From positions 49,010,939 through 49,074,938 of the forward strand of contig NC_133327.1 of the NCBI RefSeq assembly GCF_042186555.1: a DNA stretch of 64,000 nucleotides. Direction: 5' to 3'. The notes beneath the pieces were generated by a model. It did not search any database. It was not told the origin of the DNA and saw only the letters and a list, made by a program, of their open reading frames with translations. This DNA is from Aquarana catesbeiana. Its lineage: Eukaryota > Chordata > Amphibia > Anura > Ranidae. Shown one piece after another: positions 1 through 10,862 of this stretch; the first letter of the stretch is position 1; every line of letters begins with the position of its first letter. Position numbers and translations under genes: made by a program.

Positions 1-850
1 AATGAGGGGCGTGGGATGAGCACTATCGGCATGTAAAATACTATTGCAAGCAGTATCTTTGCGATACAGTGCACTGGTCAGTTTACCATTCTTTTCCTTT
101 GATATTGTGATATCAAGGAAATTGATGGACAAATTGCTATATGTCATGGTAAAATCCAGATTGTATGAGTTTTTATTCATGGCATCCACACAGGAAATGA
201 GTAAATCCGGTGGGCCAGCGCAGACAATCAAGATATCGTCTATATAACAATTCCAACTTAAAACAGACATTGTCAGGGGTAAGAGTGCTTCCTCAGATAG
301 GAAGAACTGTTCCCACTCCCCCAGGAACAAATTGGCATAGGATGGGGCACAACATGTCCCCATCGCTACGCCCTGTACCTGGAGGTAGTGGGAACCATCA
401 AAAGAGAACACATTACGTGTGAGTATGTGTTCTGAGGCCGAAAGGTGGAATTGGTCAAATGAACGACTGTCTCTCTGAGATTGAGAGAGGACGTGACTAA
501 CCACCCTGATGCCCTGCTGGTGGGGAATGGAGCTATATAAAGCCTCAACATCAACTGCCACCAGCAGGGCATCAGGAGGCACCACCATCCTCTCCAGCTG
601 TGGAAGAAGATGTATAGCGTCTTTGATGAATGATGACAAATTGTTGACATAAGATCGAATTTGCTCATCAATTAATTTGCTCAGATTCTCTGTAAGGGAT
701 CCACACCCTGATACAATAGGGCGTCCTGGAGGTGTCGCCTTGTTTTTGTGCACTTTGGGGAGACTATAAAAAGTTGGTATTTTGGGATAAGGTGTTCTAA
801 TAAATTCCCAAGTTTGCATATTAATAATCCTATCTGCATAAGCATTGTCT
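1..850 (-). pseudogene. Penelope-like element reverse transcriptase (partial, runs off the window)
   Basis: Read on the minus strand, one frame stays open from the insertion junction at 850 to base 1. In order it shows FYSLPKVHKNKATPPGRPIV (about 780-720), an ALYSSIPHQQG segment (about 550-520), AMGTCCAPSYANLF (about 370-330), the YIDD catalytic motif (about 246-232), FLDITIS (about 120) and an LYRKDTACN segment near base 50. These are the conserved blocks of Penelope-like reverse transcriptases, which copy the element RNA at a broken target; this sequence looks closest to the Neptune group. The C-terminal GIY-YIG endonuclease would lie beyond the window edge. Although this part is open, the gene as a whole is dead: an 852-bp insertion splits it, and upstream there is a frameshift and stop codons. 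Family assignment is by recognised motifs, not a search. Confidence 0.9.
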
Positions 851-1702
851 CAAAAAAACAAACAAAGGCGCCTCTAAGTGCAGAAGATAAACAGTTTTAA
901 TGCCCCAACTGGGTTAAAAAACACTTACAAAATAGGAGTAATAATCAGGCACATCATGGGTGAGGCTGCATTGGAAGAGGTCACGGTCAGAGGAAGCCTG
1001 CAGAGAGGATGGATGTAGTCACTGACAGCAGCGGTGTGTAACAGGAAGCCGCTGTGAAGCTGGCGTCGTCAGCGTGGAAAGACGGCGAACCCGGAAGTGA
1101 TGTCATCCACTGAGCGGCTCTGTAACCAGCCTGAACCGCAAGCAGACAGCCAGAGAGGGGATGTGATGTCATCAGTAAGGGACGCGTTTCGGAACCGTCA
1201 ATCTCCTAGGGGCTAAATCCACATAGCGCTTCCCCGCTCCTCCCGGCGGCCATGTCTGCAGAGCCGCTCAGCGGATGACATCACTTCCGGGTTCGCCGTC
1301 TTTCCACGCTGACGACGCCGGCTTCACAGCGGCTTCCTGTTACACACCGCTGCTGTCAGTGACTACATCCATCCTCTCTGCAGGCTTCCTCTGACCGTGA
1401 CCTCTTCCAATGCAGCCTCACCCATGATGTGCCTGATTATTACTCCTATTTTGTAAGTGTTTTTTAACCCAGTTGGGGCATTAAAACTGTTTATCTTCTG
1501 CACTTAGAGGCGCCTTTGTTTGTTTTTTTGTGTCATTGTAGACTCTGCTTCAGTCTTGTAAAGTTGCAGCCCTTTTTGCTGAAGATCATCCCTCCATTCC
1601 CATCATCCTTACCAACACTTTCTCCTTGTATTTTGGACTGCCTACCTCTAATAGAGACATTATCTGGACTACGTTAGTCCTGTGCGCCCTATATAATTTT
1701 TT
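851..1702 (-). mobile_element. PLE-type insertion with 13-bp target duplication
   Basis: An 852-bp insertion inside the PLE coding region. The 13-mer ATAAGCATTGTCT lies on both sides (838-850 and 1703-1715). Removing the insert and one copy restores the reading frame ...LLVDNAYADRIIN. The insert is mostly an inverted repeat (852-1122 against 1259-1529) followed by a unique tail to 1702. It carries no protein-coding trace. The spacer holds GAAACGCGTC on the minus strand, the 3' half of a hammerhead core. Inverted arms and 10-15 bp target duplications are typical of Penelope insertions, so I infer a short PLE derivative. Confidence 0.8.
852..1529. repeat. Inverted repeat, 271-bp arms
   Basis: Left arm 852-1122 and right arm 1259-1529 are near-identical reverse complements around a 136-bp spacer. 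The spacer contains GACGCGTTTCGG, the reverse of a hammerhead GAAACGCGTC tail. The expected CUGANGA box on the minus strand is degraded to CTAGGAGA and stem I is not convincing, so I do not call a ribozyme here. Confidence 0.85.
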
Positions 1703-2945
1703 ATAAGCATTGTCTACCAGTAAGTAAAAATCCTTATTGAATTTATTTATCAGTGATGACAGGGAATTTATCTGATTTTTTTCTTAAGGGATGATTGAAT
1801 TTTCTGTGTTTTAAGAGGAATATTATCCGCGAGTAAACTATCTAGGTCAATCTTGTCAATAAGGTCTATGCCATCTTGGTCTTCTGTTAGTGCTATCAAA
1901 TTTTCTAAATCAATTACATGTTGTGTTTTCTCTTTTATTGAAGTTGGATCGGTTTTGTTATACATGCTTTTTAATAGTAGTTTTCTAGCAAACAATTGCA
2001 GATCCTTTATAACTTCAAATTTATCTAGATCAGATTCTGGACAAAAGCTTAGACCTTTTGACAAACCTGATTTTTCATCCTCAGACAGAGTGTAATCAGA
2101 AAGATTGATGATATTAAGACGATTATCAGAAATCACATTTGGGTATAGCTATGATGTACTATTATTTAAACCAGGATATAGGTCCCCCATAGTATCGCCA
2201 TTGTTAATTACACTATTGTGTATGGAAGATGTGCCAGGGATAGATTGCTCAGATGAGCCACCACGTGAATCAATTACCTGATTACCCAAAAGGCTTTTTT
2301 GATGAGTGATAGAAGCAGCCTCCACCATACGCTTTTTAGTAAGCTGTGATTCTTTGTTCGGTGACTTCCATTTGTGTTTTTGAGATTTTTTCTTTTTTTC
2401 AAAAGTAGACAACTGTGAAGAAGAAGATATGGAAGAATTTAATGACGTATTTGAACCTCTTTCTCCTTTAGCTCCCCACATTTTATTAGGTTTAGAACGT
2501 AAACTGGAATTTGTATTTTGTTGCCAATGATAGGCCTTGGCCTCTTGAAAGGCTATTTTGTCCCTCCAGAACTTACGTTCTTTTATAGGGATTGTATTTT
2601 TGGCTATAAGGTCTAGGTGTACTTTGATATTTTCCTCCTGCACCTTGTAGCTATCAAAAGTTTCAAAGGGTTTCAATTACGCATAGATCTTATCAATGTC
2701 AATGTTCAGCAATGTAATTCGTTTGAGATATTCTTCTATTAGCAATTTCATTATTATTAGGCTGCATTGCTGAAGATTGCTCTCCCATTTCTCTTTGAAG
2801 GAATCATCTATGTTATCAAAGGTGGGAAAAATTTGGATCCTCAAACCCAATGGGTTCAGATCATCCTTAATATATTGTTCAAACCCTTCAATATGCCATA
2901 GTAAATGAGCCTTCTTCTCTACTAATTTCGAAAGTTGTTAAAAAA
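1703..2945 (-). pseudogene. Penelope-like element ORF, N-terminal part, broken
   Basis: The minus-strand 5' part of the same PLE gene. Two open stretches (2149-2676 and 1768-2136) are in the same frame, separated only by a TAG near 2141. A further TAA near 2679 cuts off an upstream segment to about 2945 that reads EGFEQYIKDDLNPLGLRI. The lower stretch has LSEDEKSGLSKGLSFCPESD, the conserved N-terminal block of Penelope proteins just before the RT domain. A one-base shift in the A-run near 1785 changes frame before NSLSSLINKFNKDFYLLVDNAY... resumes into the RT. The serine- and lysine-rich middle (about 2250-2550) is low complexity. Old copy, not functional. Confidence 0.85.
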
Positions 2946-3700
2946 GAGCTGTCATTTCAGATGTTTGTGCCTCCTTTTTGCCTTGTTCCCTATATCTGGC
3001 CATATGGCCCTCAAAGTCTTTAAATTTAAAGATGACAAATGTCCTAATGTACACAAGCAAATAGGTATTCTGTGAATATGGGAAGGATAGTTGGTATAAG
3101 GGGGGAGCCACCTCCAAAGGCGGTAAGAGACCATAGGGAGAGCAAGTCAGAGCCAGTTGTTCTTAAATTACTGTCCAGTAACTTCTAAATTCTCCCAGAA
3201 AGACCCATATAAAAAGGTGGCACAATCCAGGGATATCCTTTCAGGTTGGATAAGCTAAGTTGCCATCATGTGTAAAAGGTTGTCAGAGATGAATATGCCA
3301 ATGAAATCTTTTCCAATCAAATGGTCACAATGTTCCATCAATAGGATTAGGATGAATGCTCGCGGTGTCCCCCATCTTCGTACAGGTACATATGTGCTTT
3401 AAAGCTCCTGAAGAAGCAGAAAAGCGAAACATGTCGAACAACAAGCATTGTGAATAGCATAAATGTTATATATGTAAAAGCTCTTTTTTATAAACAAAAT
3501 ATTTGGGATCAACCGTTTGCCCCAATTTTTAATTTTTTTGAATTAAATAGAGAATACATTTTTTATAAAATTCATGTGTTATGACACCATTAAAATCCCT
3601 TTTCTTTGCCATCTTTAAAACAAAAGGAAACTGTTATTTTCCCAACAAAAGTGGAGTTACTCTTTGAGGATTGGTAAACTGCAAAAATAAAAATAGTTTT
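2946..3700. other. PLE 5' flank, no coding signal
   Basis: About 750 bp upstream of the PLE gene, AT-rich toward 3540. I see no recognisable gene. It contains a hammerhead-like motif at 3404-3439 on the opposite strand to the PLE gene, which would fit an inverted Penelope terminal segment. Confidence 0.5.
3404..3439 (+). ncRNA. Hammerhead ribozyme-like motif
   Basis: CTGAAGA (3408-3414) matches the CUGANGA core; it is followed by a short stem II (AGC/GC around AGAAAA), GAAA at 3426-3429 and the cleavage triplet GTC at 3433-3435. Stem III is only AC/GT, as in the minimal hammerheads known from Penelope elements. Stem I pairs GCTC (3404-3407) with GAAC (3436-3439), with one mismatch. All core bases are intact. 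Activity is not shown. Confidence 0.6.
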
Positions 3701-3925
3701 TGAGTTTAATATTCTGCATTCTATGCAGTAAGGTAAAAAAAAAACTTCTGCATGCAGCTCCCCCCATAGCCCCTTCTAAATACATACCTGAGCCCGATCT
3801 TGATCCAGGGACGTGCACGACAGCAGAAGCTGTCTCAGGTCTCTCGCTCCTCATTGGCTCAGATACAAACAATCAGAGCCAGTGACGAGGGAGAGGGGGT
3901 GGGGGGTACTTAAGAGCAATGACCC
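3700..3925. repeat. Family A repeat, partial copy
   Basis: Shares with the copies at 44600, 48176, 61080 and 61573 the small hairpin around TGCATTCTATGCA flanked by runs of A, then an ACCTGAGCCCGATC segment and a CTCATTGGCTCAG box. Incomplete at the right. Non-coding. Confidence 0.6.
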
Positions 3926-4327
3926 AATGAAAACTAAAGTACTGAACAGGGAAGTCATGCATTCTGTATTTAGCACAAAGCCCACATTTCAGTTTTGGTG
4001 GAAGTGTTCACTTAAATGAGAATTATCCCCCAAAAATCTTTCTTTTATGTAAAATTAAAACCTCCAATGAGTGCCCTCTTTTGCACACTTAAGTAAGCTC
4101 CCAGGCCATTAGTACATATTAATCCCGGAGCTTCTGTTATCGAAGTCACCCTATTTTATTGCCATAGGCAGCCCCGGAACTCACAAGTAGAACTGTCCAT
4201 GCCCATCATCATAGATAGGTCAGATGGCAGGGTTTGATTGTGATATAGTACCAGCAAAACACTTGTTTTCTGTCATCGATTGCTGCTTGTTCCTTTCTTC
4301 AAAAATAAAAGATACCATTAACAATAC

Positions 4328-4520
4328 CACTAGGCAGCATAGTGGCTAAGTGGTTAGCACTTCCGCTAGGGTTGTTTGTTTGAATCCCAACCACAAATAC
4401 TACCTGCAAAGAGTTTGCATGTTTTACCTGTGCCTGCATGGGTTTCCTCCCACACTCCAAAGACACGATGGTATGTTAATTTGCTCCTGTCTAAATTGGC
4501 CCTGGTGACTAATCACAGCA
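4328..4520 (+). repeat. tRNA-derived SINE-like element
   Basis: TGGCTAAGTGGTTAGCACTT (about 4341-4360) resembles a tRNA A box and GTTTGAATCCC (about 4377-4387) a B box, the two internal RNA polymerase III promoter elements. Downstream TTTGCATG, GGGTTTCCTCCCACACTCCAA and CTGTCTAAATTGGCCCT are the body of a SINE group widespread in fish and frogs. The 3' end is diffuse. It is not a functional tRNA gene. Confidence 0.7.
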
Positions 4521-5977
4521 GAAGCGGTGTGCCGGCAGTGCGCAACCCCTACCCAGAAGTGCAGGATCACGTACTAGGTCTGCGATCTGAAGCAGGAGAG
4601 CCACTCTGCCGCCGTATAACTATGTTATGCAGATGGCAAGTGGTTAAAGTGAATATCTCTACACCAAGTTCTTATGAGGACCAGCACCAGTGGTTTGTGT
4701 AATTTTCCATATACAGGACTTAAATGTCTCCACTGAGGATCTGGAATCCTGCATATAGAGAATATCTGCAAGGATGGTCCTACTCCTACTATGGGAAAAC
4801 CAAAAGATGGACATACATATCTAAAAAAGAAAACATATCTAAAACTTACCCCATCTTCCTAAGAGGTTCATTAACATAATATATGGTAACCATACAGGTT
4901 ACTGTGTGAAAAGACTAAAGCAATAAAAAGCTTTCAGTCTAATCAGTGTTTAGTACAGTAAAGCCTTCTTAAAACAGAGATATTCATATGTCTCATTCCA
5001 TCACTTATCCAAAAAGGACAATGATTCCTCATTTCAGACCATGAAAACAATTATTTCTATGTACCATTCCATGTACCACTACTAAAGCATAATGGAAGCC
5101 ATAGAGAAAGATATGCAGTCAGGCAGACTTTGTACTAATGATTTCCATTTTCAAAGTCTTACTTCCACTTTCCTGTTTCAGCAGTTTTACTGGGATTTTT
5201 TAACTGTACAGTCCAAAAGGCACCAGATTAAATCCTGTGCTTCCAGCAATCAGCATTTACTAACAGGCCTGGTGACACATGCCTGATGGAGATCGAGCTG
5301 AATAGGGGGCTTCTCTTGCACCTCTTGTCCAAAACCCCTGGTAGTGGTGACAAGAAATGTGAGGACACAAAGTGGCATAAGGGTCAATGATGCAGGCAGC
5401 ACCAACTGTCGGGTGTGAAGAACAGACGACTGTGGACCACCAGGTAGCACCTGATTAGAAGATAGGAAAAAAGCCAAGACACAAGTGAAAGGTTGTCAAA
5501 CAGCTGGGCCGTGAGGTAATGAATCTGAAGGCACGGACAGCATGAGGATACAGGCCAAGGTGAGGTACCGGAACTTAAGGAAGAGACCTTGTCAAGATAC
5601 AGGCCAAGGTCCCAACAGGCAGACAAGAAAGACAGATAAAAGGCAAGCTACATGGGAAAGCAAAAGTAGCAGGCCAGTTCACAGGTAAATCATAAACTAG
5701 CTGAAGACCGCTTAGCAATCTGTCCATGTCACACTTCAGCTTATATAGGCCATTTGGTGCCAAAACCAGTGCCGAGTGTGCACGCTGCTTAGCATGAATA
5801 TTAACATGTCAGCACATGTGCACTAATACACATCTGGTAGCGACCTTATGCACAGAAACACACGGAAGGAATGGTCTTCTTGTACTGGAATGCACTGGAC
5901 CTTCCTTACACCTGGTCAGAAATCCCCTACCCCCTTCTCTACGGTACAAGTTCTGGACTGAGAGGTGTGGCTGTTAT
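4521..5977. other. Unassigned non-coding stretch
   Basis: No gene, transposase or clear repeat boundary recognised. The stretch 5240-5760 has the mixed composition of an old retroelement, but I found no protein motif to support that. Confidence 0.3.
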
Positions 5978-6240
5978 TTAAAACTAAAGGCAAAACTTTT
6001 TCTTTAGTTTTGGATAGAGTGGAGAGGGATTAGAACACCTGTCAGTTTGAATTGTTGTCTGTGCCCCATTAGGGAGATTTCCCCTCTCTATTTGTCCTGT
6101 TTACCATTATCATTGAAAGAGAAAATAAAAGAAAATTCCAGATTTTGGGTTGTCCCAGAAAAGTAATAGAGGGGAAATCTTCCAATAGAGACACTAGTTC
6201 TAATGACCTGGGGGTCCCCAAAGAATTTCCCTTAATTTTT
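5978..6240 (+). repeat. Family L repeat (TTAA end), truncated
   Basis: Begins at TTAA with AACTAAAGGCAAAACTTT and continues TTTTGGATAGAGTGGAGAGG, matching the copy at 15619-16039, which is bounded by TTAA on both sides. It contains a weak internal inverted repeat (GGGGAGATTTCCCCTC against GAGGGGAAATCTTCC). It breaks off where the family F repeat begins. Confidence 0.6.
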
Positions 6241-6520
6241 TAATTTGCAGGGATTTCCTCTCAAGTCCTGTTTTGGTTATGCAGGTGAGTGCAGTAAATA
6301 TCCCCAATGGGGCACAGATGGCAAACATTAAACCTGACCATGGTGTGTTCTCCTGCTTAGTGTGATCAGTTTCTAATAGGAAAGCAGAGGGACTGACAGG
6401 AACACCAGGAATTTTACATAAAGGAAGCAATACAAAGAGAACTGGAGACTTTTTCATACAAGTACATGGTACAGCAGGCACATATCAGGAATATGAAATG
6501 CTGGGGTAACATACACTTTA
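6240..6520 (-). repeat. Family F repeat, copy 1
   Basis: Reverse complement of the segments at 32917-33118 and 52916-53120. They share GTACATGGTACA..GCAGGCACATATC, AAAGGAAGCAATACAAAGAG and GTGTGATCAG/GTGTGGTCAG. Non-coding; class unknown. Confidence 0.65.
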
Positions 6521-7636
6521 GGTATTTCAGCATAGAGCAATGCAGTGGGAATTAGAAAGGGGTATCATAACATGTAGATACAGTACAGGAGATGAAAAGT
6601 TGTAAGACTTCTATTGGCCCTTAATTTACTCTATATACAACTGCAAAGTCCATTACACCTCTCTCTCTCTGACTCATTCAGGCCATGTGGTCTTTATTAT
6701 CTTTTCCACTATAGTAGGTCCACTATCTTTCTATATTCTGAAATTCAGCTCCTCAACAAAGAGACTCTATTATCTGATTAAAAAATGTTATTCTAAAATC
6801 AGGGAATATGTTGGTATAAGTAACACTTACAGTGCCTTGAAAAATGATTCATACTCCTTGGAATTTTCAACATTTTGTCATATTACAACCAAAAACGTAA
6901 ATGTATTTCATTGGGATTTTATGTGATAGACCAACACAAAGTGGCACATAATTGTGAAGTGGAAAGAAAATACTAAATGTTTTTCATATTGTTTTACAAA
7001 TAAATGTCTGAAAAGTGTGGCGTCAATACCTGAGTCAATACTTTGTAGAACCATCTTTTGCTGCAATTACAGTCATTTTGGTTATTTCTCTACCAGCTTT
7101 GCACATCTAGAGAGTGACATGTTTGCCCATTCTTCTTTGCAAAATAGCTCAAGCCAGATTGGATGGGAAGCATCAGTGAACAGCAATTTTCAAGTCTTTC
7201 CACAGATTCTCAATTGGACTTAGGTTTGGACTTTGACTGGGCCATTCTAACACATGAATATGCTTTGATCTAAACCATTCCATTGTAGCTCTGGTTGTAT
7301 GTTTAGGGTCGTTGTCCTGCTGGAAGGTGAACCTCCGCCCCAGTCTCTTGCAGACTCTAATGCCGCATACACACGGTCGGACTTTCTAGAAAGCTAGGTC
7401 CGACGTACTTGCCGCCAGACTTCCGGCGGACTACCGCCGGACTTGCCTACACACGGCCGGACTTTCCGGAATCCGGTCTTCCCGACGGACTTCCGCCGGA
7501 CTTTCAGAATGAACGGACTTTCCCACACACGGACAAGTCCGTTCATTTTGAACGTGACTTGGGTACGACGGGACTAGAAAAGGAATTCAATCTCGCCGCT
7601 TTTTTTGGCGAGATTGAAACCTTGCGAGCCCCGTCG

Positions 7637-9079
7637 CAGGCCCTTAGGTCTGGTATGGAACTTTAAGGGGAACCTCCTACGCCGAAAAACCGGCGTGGGG
7701 GTCCCCCCAAAATCCATACCAGACCCCGATCCGAGCACGCAGCCCGGCCGGTCAGGAAAGGGGGTGGGGACGAACGAGCGCCCCCCCCTCCTGAACCGTA
7801 CCAGGCCGCATGCCCTCAACATGGGGGGGTGCTTTGGGGGAGGGGGCGCCTTGCGGTGCCCCCCCACCACAAAGCACCTTGTCCCCATGTTGATGAGGAC
7901 AAGGGCCTCTTCCCGACAACCCTGGCCGTTGGTTGTCGGGGTCTGCGGGCGGGGGGCTTATCGGAATCCGGGAGCCCCCTATAATAAGAGGGCCCCCAGA
8001 TCCCGGCCCCCCCCACCCTATGTGAATGAGTATGGGGTACATGGTACCCCTACCCATTCACCTAGGTAAAAAGTGTCAATAATAAAACACAACACAGGTT
8101 TTTAAAATAATTTATTAAACAGCTCCGGGGGGGGGTCTTCTTCCGTCTTCGGGGGTCCCTCTGGTTCATCTTCTCCCGGCGTCCGGTTGGTTCTTCTCCG
8201 CTCTCCGGCCTCTTCTCCCGGTGTCCCAGGTCTTCGGCCGGCCCACGACCACGCCCCCTAAAACGTCACAGTCCCAGCATGCCCAGGGACTGTGACATCA
8301 TATGGGGGCGGGTCTCCGCCTATATAAGTCACAACGCAGCCCTCAGAGACCAGTCCAGCCGGAGAGAGCGTCGTGTCAACATCTGGGGGAAGAGAAGAGA
8401 AGAGAACACAAGAAGCCAAGAAGTCCGGACCTCCGCTGGCAATAGAGCTACCTGAAGACAGCGGAGGGGCCGGCCGAAGACCTGGGACACCGGGAGAAGA
8501 GGCCGGAGAGCGGAGAAGAACCAACCGGACGTCGGGAGAAGATGAACCAGAGGGACCCCCGAAGACGGAAGAAGACCCCCCCCCCCGGAGCTGTTTAATA
8601 AATTATTTTAAAAACCTGTGTTGTGTTTTATTATTGACACTTTTTACCTAGGTGAATGGGTAGGGGTACCATGTACCCCATACTCATTCACATAGGGTGG
8701 GGGGGGCCGGGATCTGGGGGCCCTCTTATTATAGGGGGCTCCCGGATTCCGATAAGCCCCCCGCCCGCAGACCCCGACAACCAACGGCCAGGGTTGTCGG
8801 GAAGAGGCCCTTGTCCTCATCAACATGGGGACAAGGTGCTTTGTGGTGGGGGGGCACCGCAAGGCGCCCCCTCCCCCAAAGCACCCCCCCATGTTGAGGG
8901 CATGCGGCCTGGTACGGTTCAGGAGGGGGGGGGCGCTCGTTCGTCCCCACCCCCTTTCCTGACCGGCCGGGCTGCGTGCTCGGATCGGGGTCTGGTATGG
9001 ATTTTGGGGGGACCCCCACGCCGGTTTTTTGGCGTAGGGGGTTCCCCTTAAAGTTCCATACCAGACCTAAGAGCCTGGG
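7637..9079. repeat. Foldback palindrome with about 600-bp arms (in D1)
   Basis: Left arm about 7637-8232 and right arm about 8478-9079 are near-perfect reverse complements around a spacer of about 245 bp. The arms hold long runs of C/G, the box GGTACATGGTACCCCTACCC and CCATACCAGACC at their outer ends. They create mirror-image open frames on both strands (for example 7605-8069 and 8644-8892), which are by-products of the symmetry. The same structure recurs at 37911-39574. Confidence 0.88.
8243..8345 (+). promoter_or_regulatory. RNA polymerase II-like promoter at the palindrome centre
   Basis: In order: ACCACGCCCCC (a Sp1/KLF-like box), the dyad CAGTCCCAGCATGCCCAGGG, GGGGGCGGGTCTCCG, and TATATAAG (about 8321-8328). 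About 270 bp downstream lies AATAAA (about 8599), so a transcript of roughly 280 bases could start in the spacer and end in the right arm. The same layout is kept in D3. Promoter activity is inferred only. Confidence 0.55.
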
Positions 9080-9419
9080 ATGCCCCCGCGCTCGCCGCAA
9101 TGGGAAAATTAGTTTTTCCTATTGCAGCGAGCGCGAGATGCAGTAACCTGCTCCTCCGTCGTATCTGGTCCTTCGGACTAGCATACAGACGAACGGGCTT
9201 TCCGTCAGGAACTGAGTCCGGCGGAGGTACGACGTAAAGATTTGAAGCAGGCTTCAAATCTAAAGTACGTCGGATTTCCGCCCGAAACGGTCCGTCGGAA
9301 GTCCGATGGAGACCACACATGGTCGGATTGTCCGCCGGACTTGGTCCGGTGGCGTCCGTCGGACTTTTGCAGGTGAAAAGTCCGACCGTGTGTACGCGGC
9401 ATAAGAGATTTTATCCTAA

Positions 9420-9866
9420 TGGGGCGTACACACGGTCGGACTTTTCAGCTACAAAAGTCCAACAGCCTGTCCGACAGACTTTCAACGGACTTTCGACGGA
9501 CTTGCGGCGGACTTTCTAACGAACAGACTTGCCTACACACGATCACACAAAAGTCCGTCGAATTCTTACGTGATGACGTACACCGGACTAAAATAAGGAA
9601 GTTGATAGCCAGTAGCCAATAGCTGCCCTAGCGTGGGTTTTTGTCCGTCAGACTAGCATACAGACGAGCGGATTTCTCGACCGGACTCGAGTCCGTCGGA
9701 AAGATTTGAAGCATGTTTCAAATCTAAAGTCCGTCGGATTTGAGGCTGAAAAAGTCCGTTGAAAGTCCGGAGAAGCCCACACACGATCGGATTACCAGCC
9801 AGCTTTAGTCCGTCAGCGTCCGTTGGACTTTTGTAGACGAAAAGTCCGACCGTGTGTACGCGGCAT
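9420..9866. mobile_element. D2: Harbinger-like MITE
   Basis: 447 bp with ends TGGGGCGTACACACGGTCGG and the reverse of TGCCGCGTACACACGGTCGG, flanked by TAA (9417-9419 and 9867-9869). It has the same subterminal GTCCG motifs as D1 but lacks the palindrome. The 12 bp between the TAA of D1 and the TAA of D2 (9405-9416) are leftover T1 sequence, so the two insertions are independent. Confidence 0.82.
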
Positions 9867-10862
9867 AAGATTTCCCTGTATTTGGCTTCATCCATCATCC
9901 CATCAACTCTGACCAGCTTCCCTGTCCCTGCTGAAGAAAAGCAACCCCACAACATGATGCTGCCACCAGCATGTTTTATGGTGGGGATAGGTGTGTCCAG
10001 GGCGATGTGCAGTGTTAGTTTTCCACCACACAAGCGTTTTGGTTTTAGGCCAAAAAATTTAAATGTGATTTCATCTGACCAGAGCACCTTCTTCCATATG
10101 TTTGCTGTGTCCCCCACATGGCTTCTCACAAACTGGCATTCTTATGGCTTTCTTTCTTCTTGCCAGATTTGTCTAGTACGCGACTAATAGTTGTCCTATG
10201 AACAGATTCTCCCACCTGAGCTGTGGATCTCTGCTGCTCCTCCAGAGCTTCCATGGCCGTCTTGGCTGCTTCTCTGATTAATGCTCTCCTGTCAGTTTAG
10301 GTGGACGGCCATGTCTTGGTAGGTTTGAAGTTGTGCCATAATCTTTCCACTTTCTGATGATGGATTGAACAGTGCTCCGTGAGATGTTCAAAGCTTGGGA
10401 TATTTTTTTATAAACGAACCCCGCTTTAAACTTCTCCACAACTTTATCCCTGACCTGTCTGGTGTGTTCCTTGGCCTTCATGATGTTGTTTATTCAATAA
10501 GGCTCTCTAACAAACATCTGAGAGCTTCACAGAACAGCTGTATTTATACTGAGATTAAATTACACACAGGTGGACTCTATTTACTAATTAGGTGACTTCT
10601 GAAGGCAATTGGTTCCACTAGATTTTAGTTAGGGGTATCAGAGTAAAAGGGGCTGAATACAAATGCATGCCACACTTTTCAGATATTTATTTATAAAAAG
10701 TTTAGAAAATCATGTATCATTTTTCTTCTACTTCACAATTATGTGACACTTTGTGTTGGTCTATCACATGAAATCCCAATAAAATATATTTATGTTTTTG
10801 GTTGTAACATGACAAAATGTGGAAAATGTCAAGGGGTATGGATACTTTTTCAAAGCACTGTA

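Larger units (their letters stand above)
7361..9401. mobile_element. D1: Harbinger-like non-autonomous element with large palindrome
   Basis: Terminal inverted repeats TGCCGCATACACACGGTCGG (7361) and the reverse of TGCCGCGTACACACGGTCGG at 9401, flanked by TAA on both sides (7358-7360 and 9402-9404). A 3-bp TWA duplication is the mark of PIF/Harbinger transposons. No transposase is present. The subterminal regions are full of short GTCCG/CGGAC repeats. The middle is the palindrome 7637-9079. Confidence 0.82.
7150..10481 (-). pseudogene. Tc1-like transposase (T1), disrupted
   Basis: The cut-and-paste transposase of T1. ATG at 10479-10481 opens a helix-turn-helix DNA-binding domain (MKAKEHTRQVRDKVVEKFKA...ISRSTVQSIIRKW) that stops at 10278 after a frameshift. 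The catalytic domain continues with VLWSDEITFKFFG (first Asp, about 10080) and GGSIMLWGCFS, then enters insertion D2. Past D1 it resumes at 7340 with FTFQQDNDPKHTTR (second Asp) and SPIENLWKDLK (the Glu, about 7215). So the DDE triad is recognisable, but the gene is split by 2.5 kb of inserts and has at least one frameshift. Not functional. Confidence 0.88.
6830..10860 (-). mobile_element. Tc1-like DNA transposon (T1), interrupted twice
   Basis: Ends CAGTGCCTTGAAAAA (6830) and ...CAAAGCACTG (10860), each flanked by TA (6828-6829 and 10861-10862), the target duplication of Tc1/mariner elements. The terminal inverted repeats are about 200 bp and share blocks such as ATTACAACCAAAAAC and GATAGACCAACACAAAGTG. 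Without the two insertions D1 and D2 the element is about 1.54 kb, the normal Tc1 size. The transposase runs on the minus strand. Confidence 0.92.

Noticed and set aside
1168..1205. Hammerhead on the minus strand in the first insertion
   Set aside because: GAAACGCGTC is present, but the first box is CTAGGAGA and stem I does not pair.
4341..4390. tRNA gene
   Set aside because: A and B boxes are present, but there is no cloverleaf. It is the head of a SINE.
8373..8651. 92-codon frame after the D1 promoter, similar to one in D3
   Set aside because: The start is GTG, the frames diverge through indels between D1 and D3, and the product is low-complexity Glu/Arg/Pro. Similarity follows from shared repeat DNA.
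7605..9100. Overlapping frames in the D1 palindrome (and 37919-39606 in D3)
   Set aside because: Mirror images on both strands created by inverted arms. GC-rich sequence has few stops. Composition does not look like a protein family.
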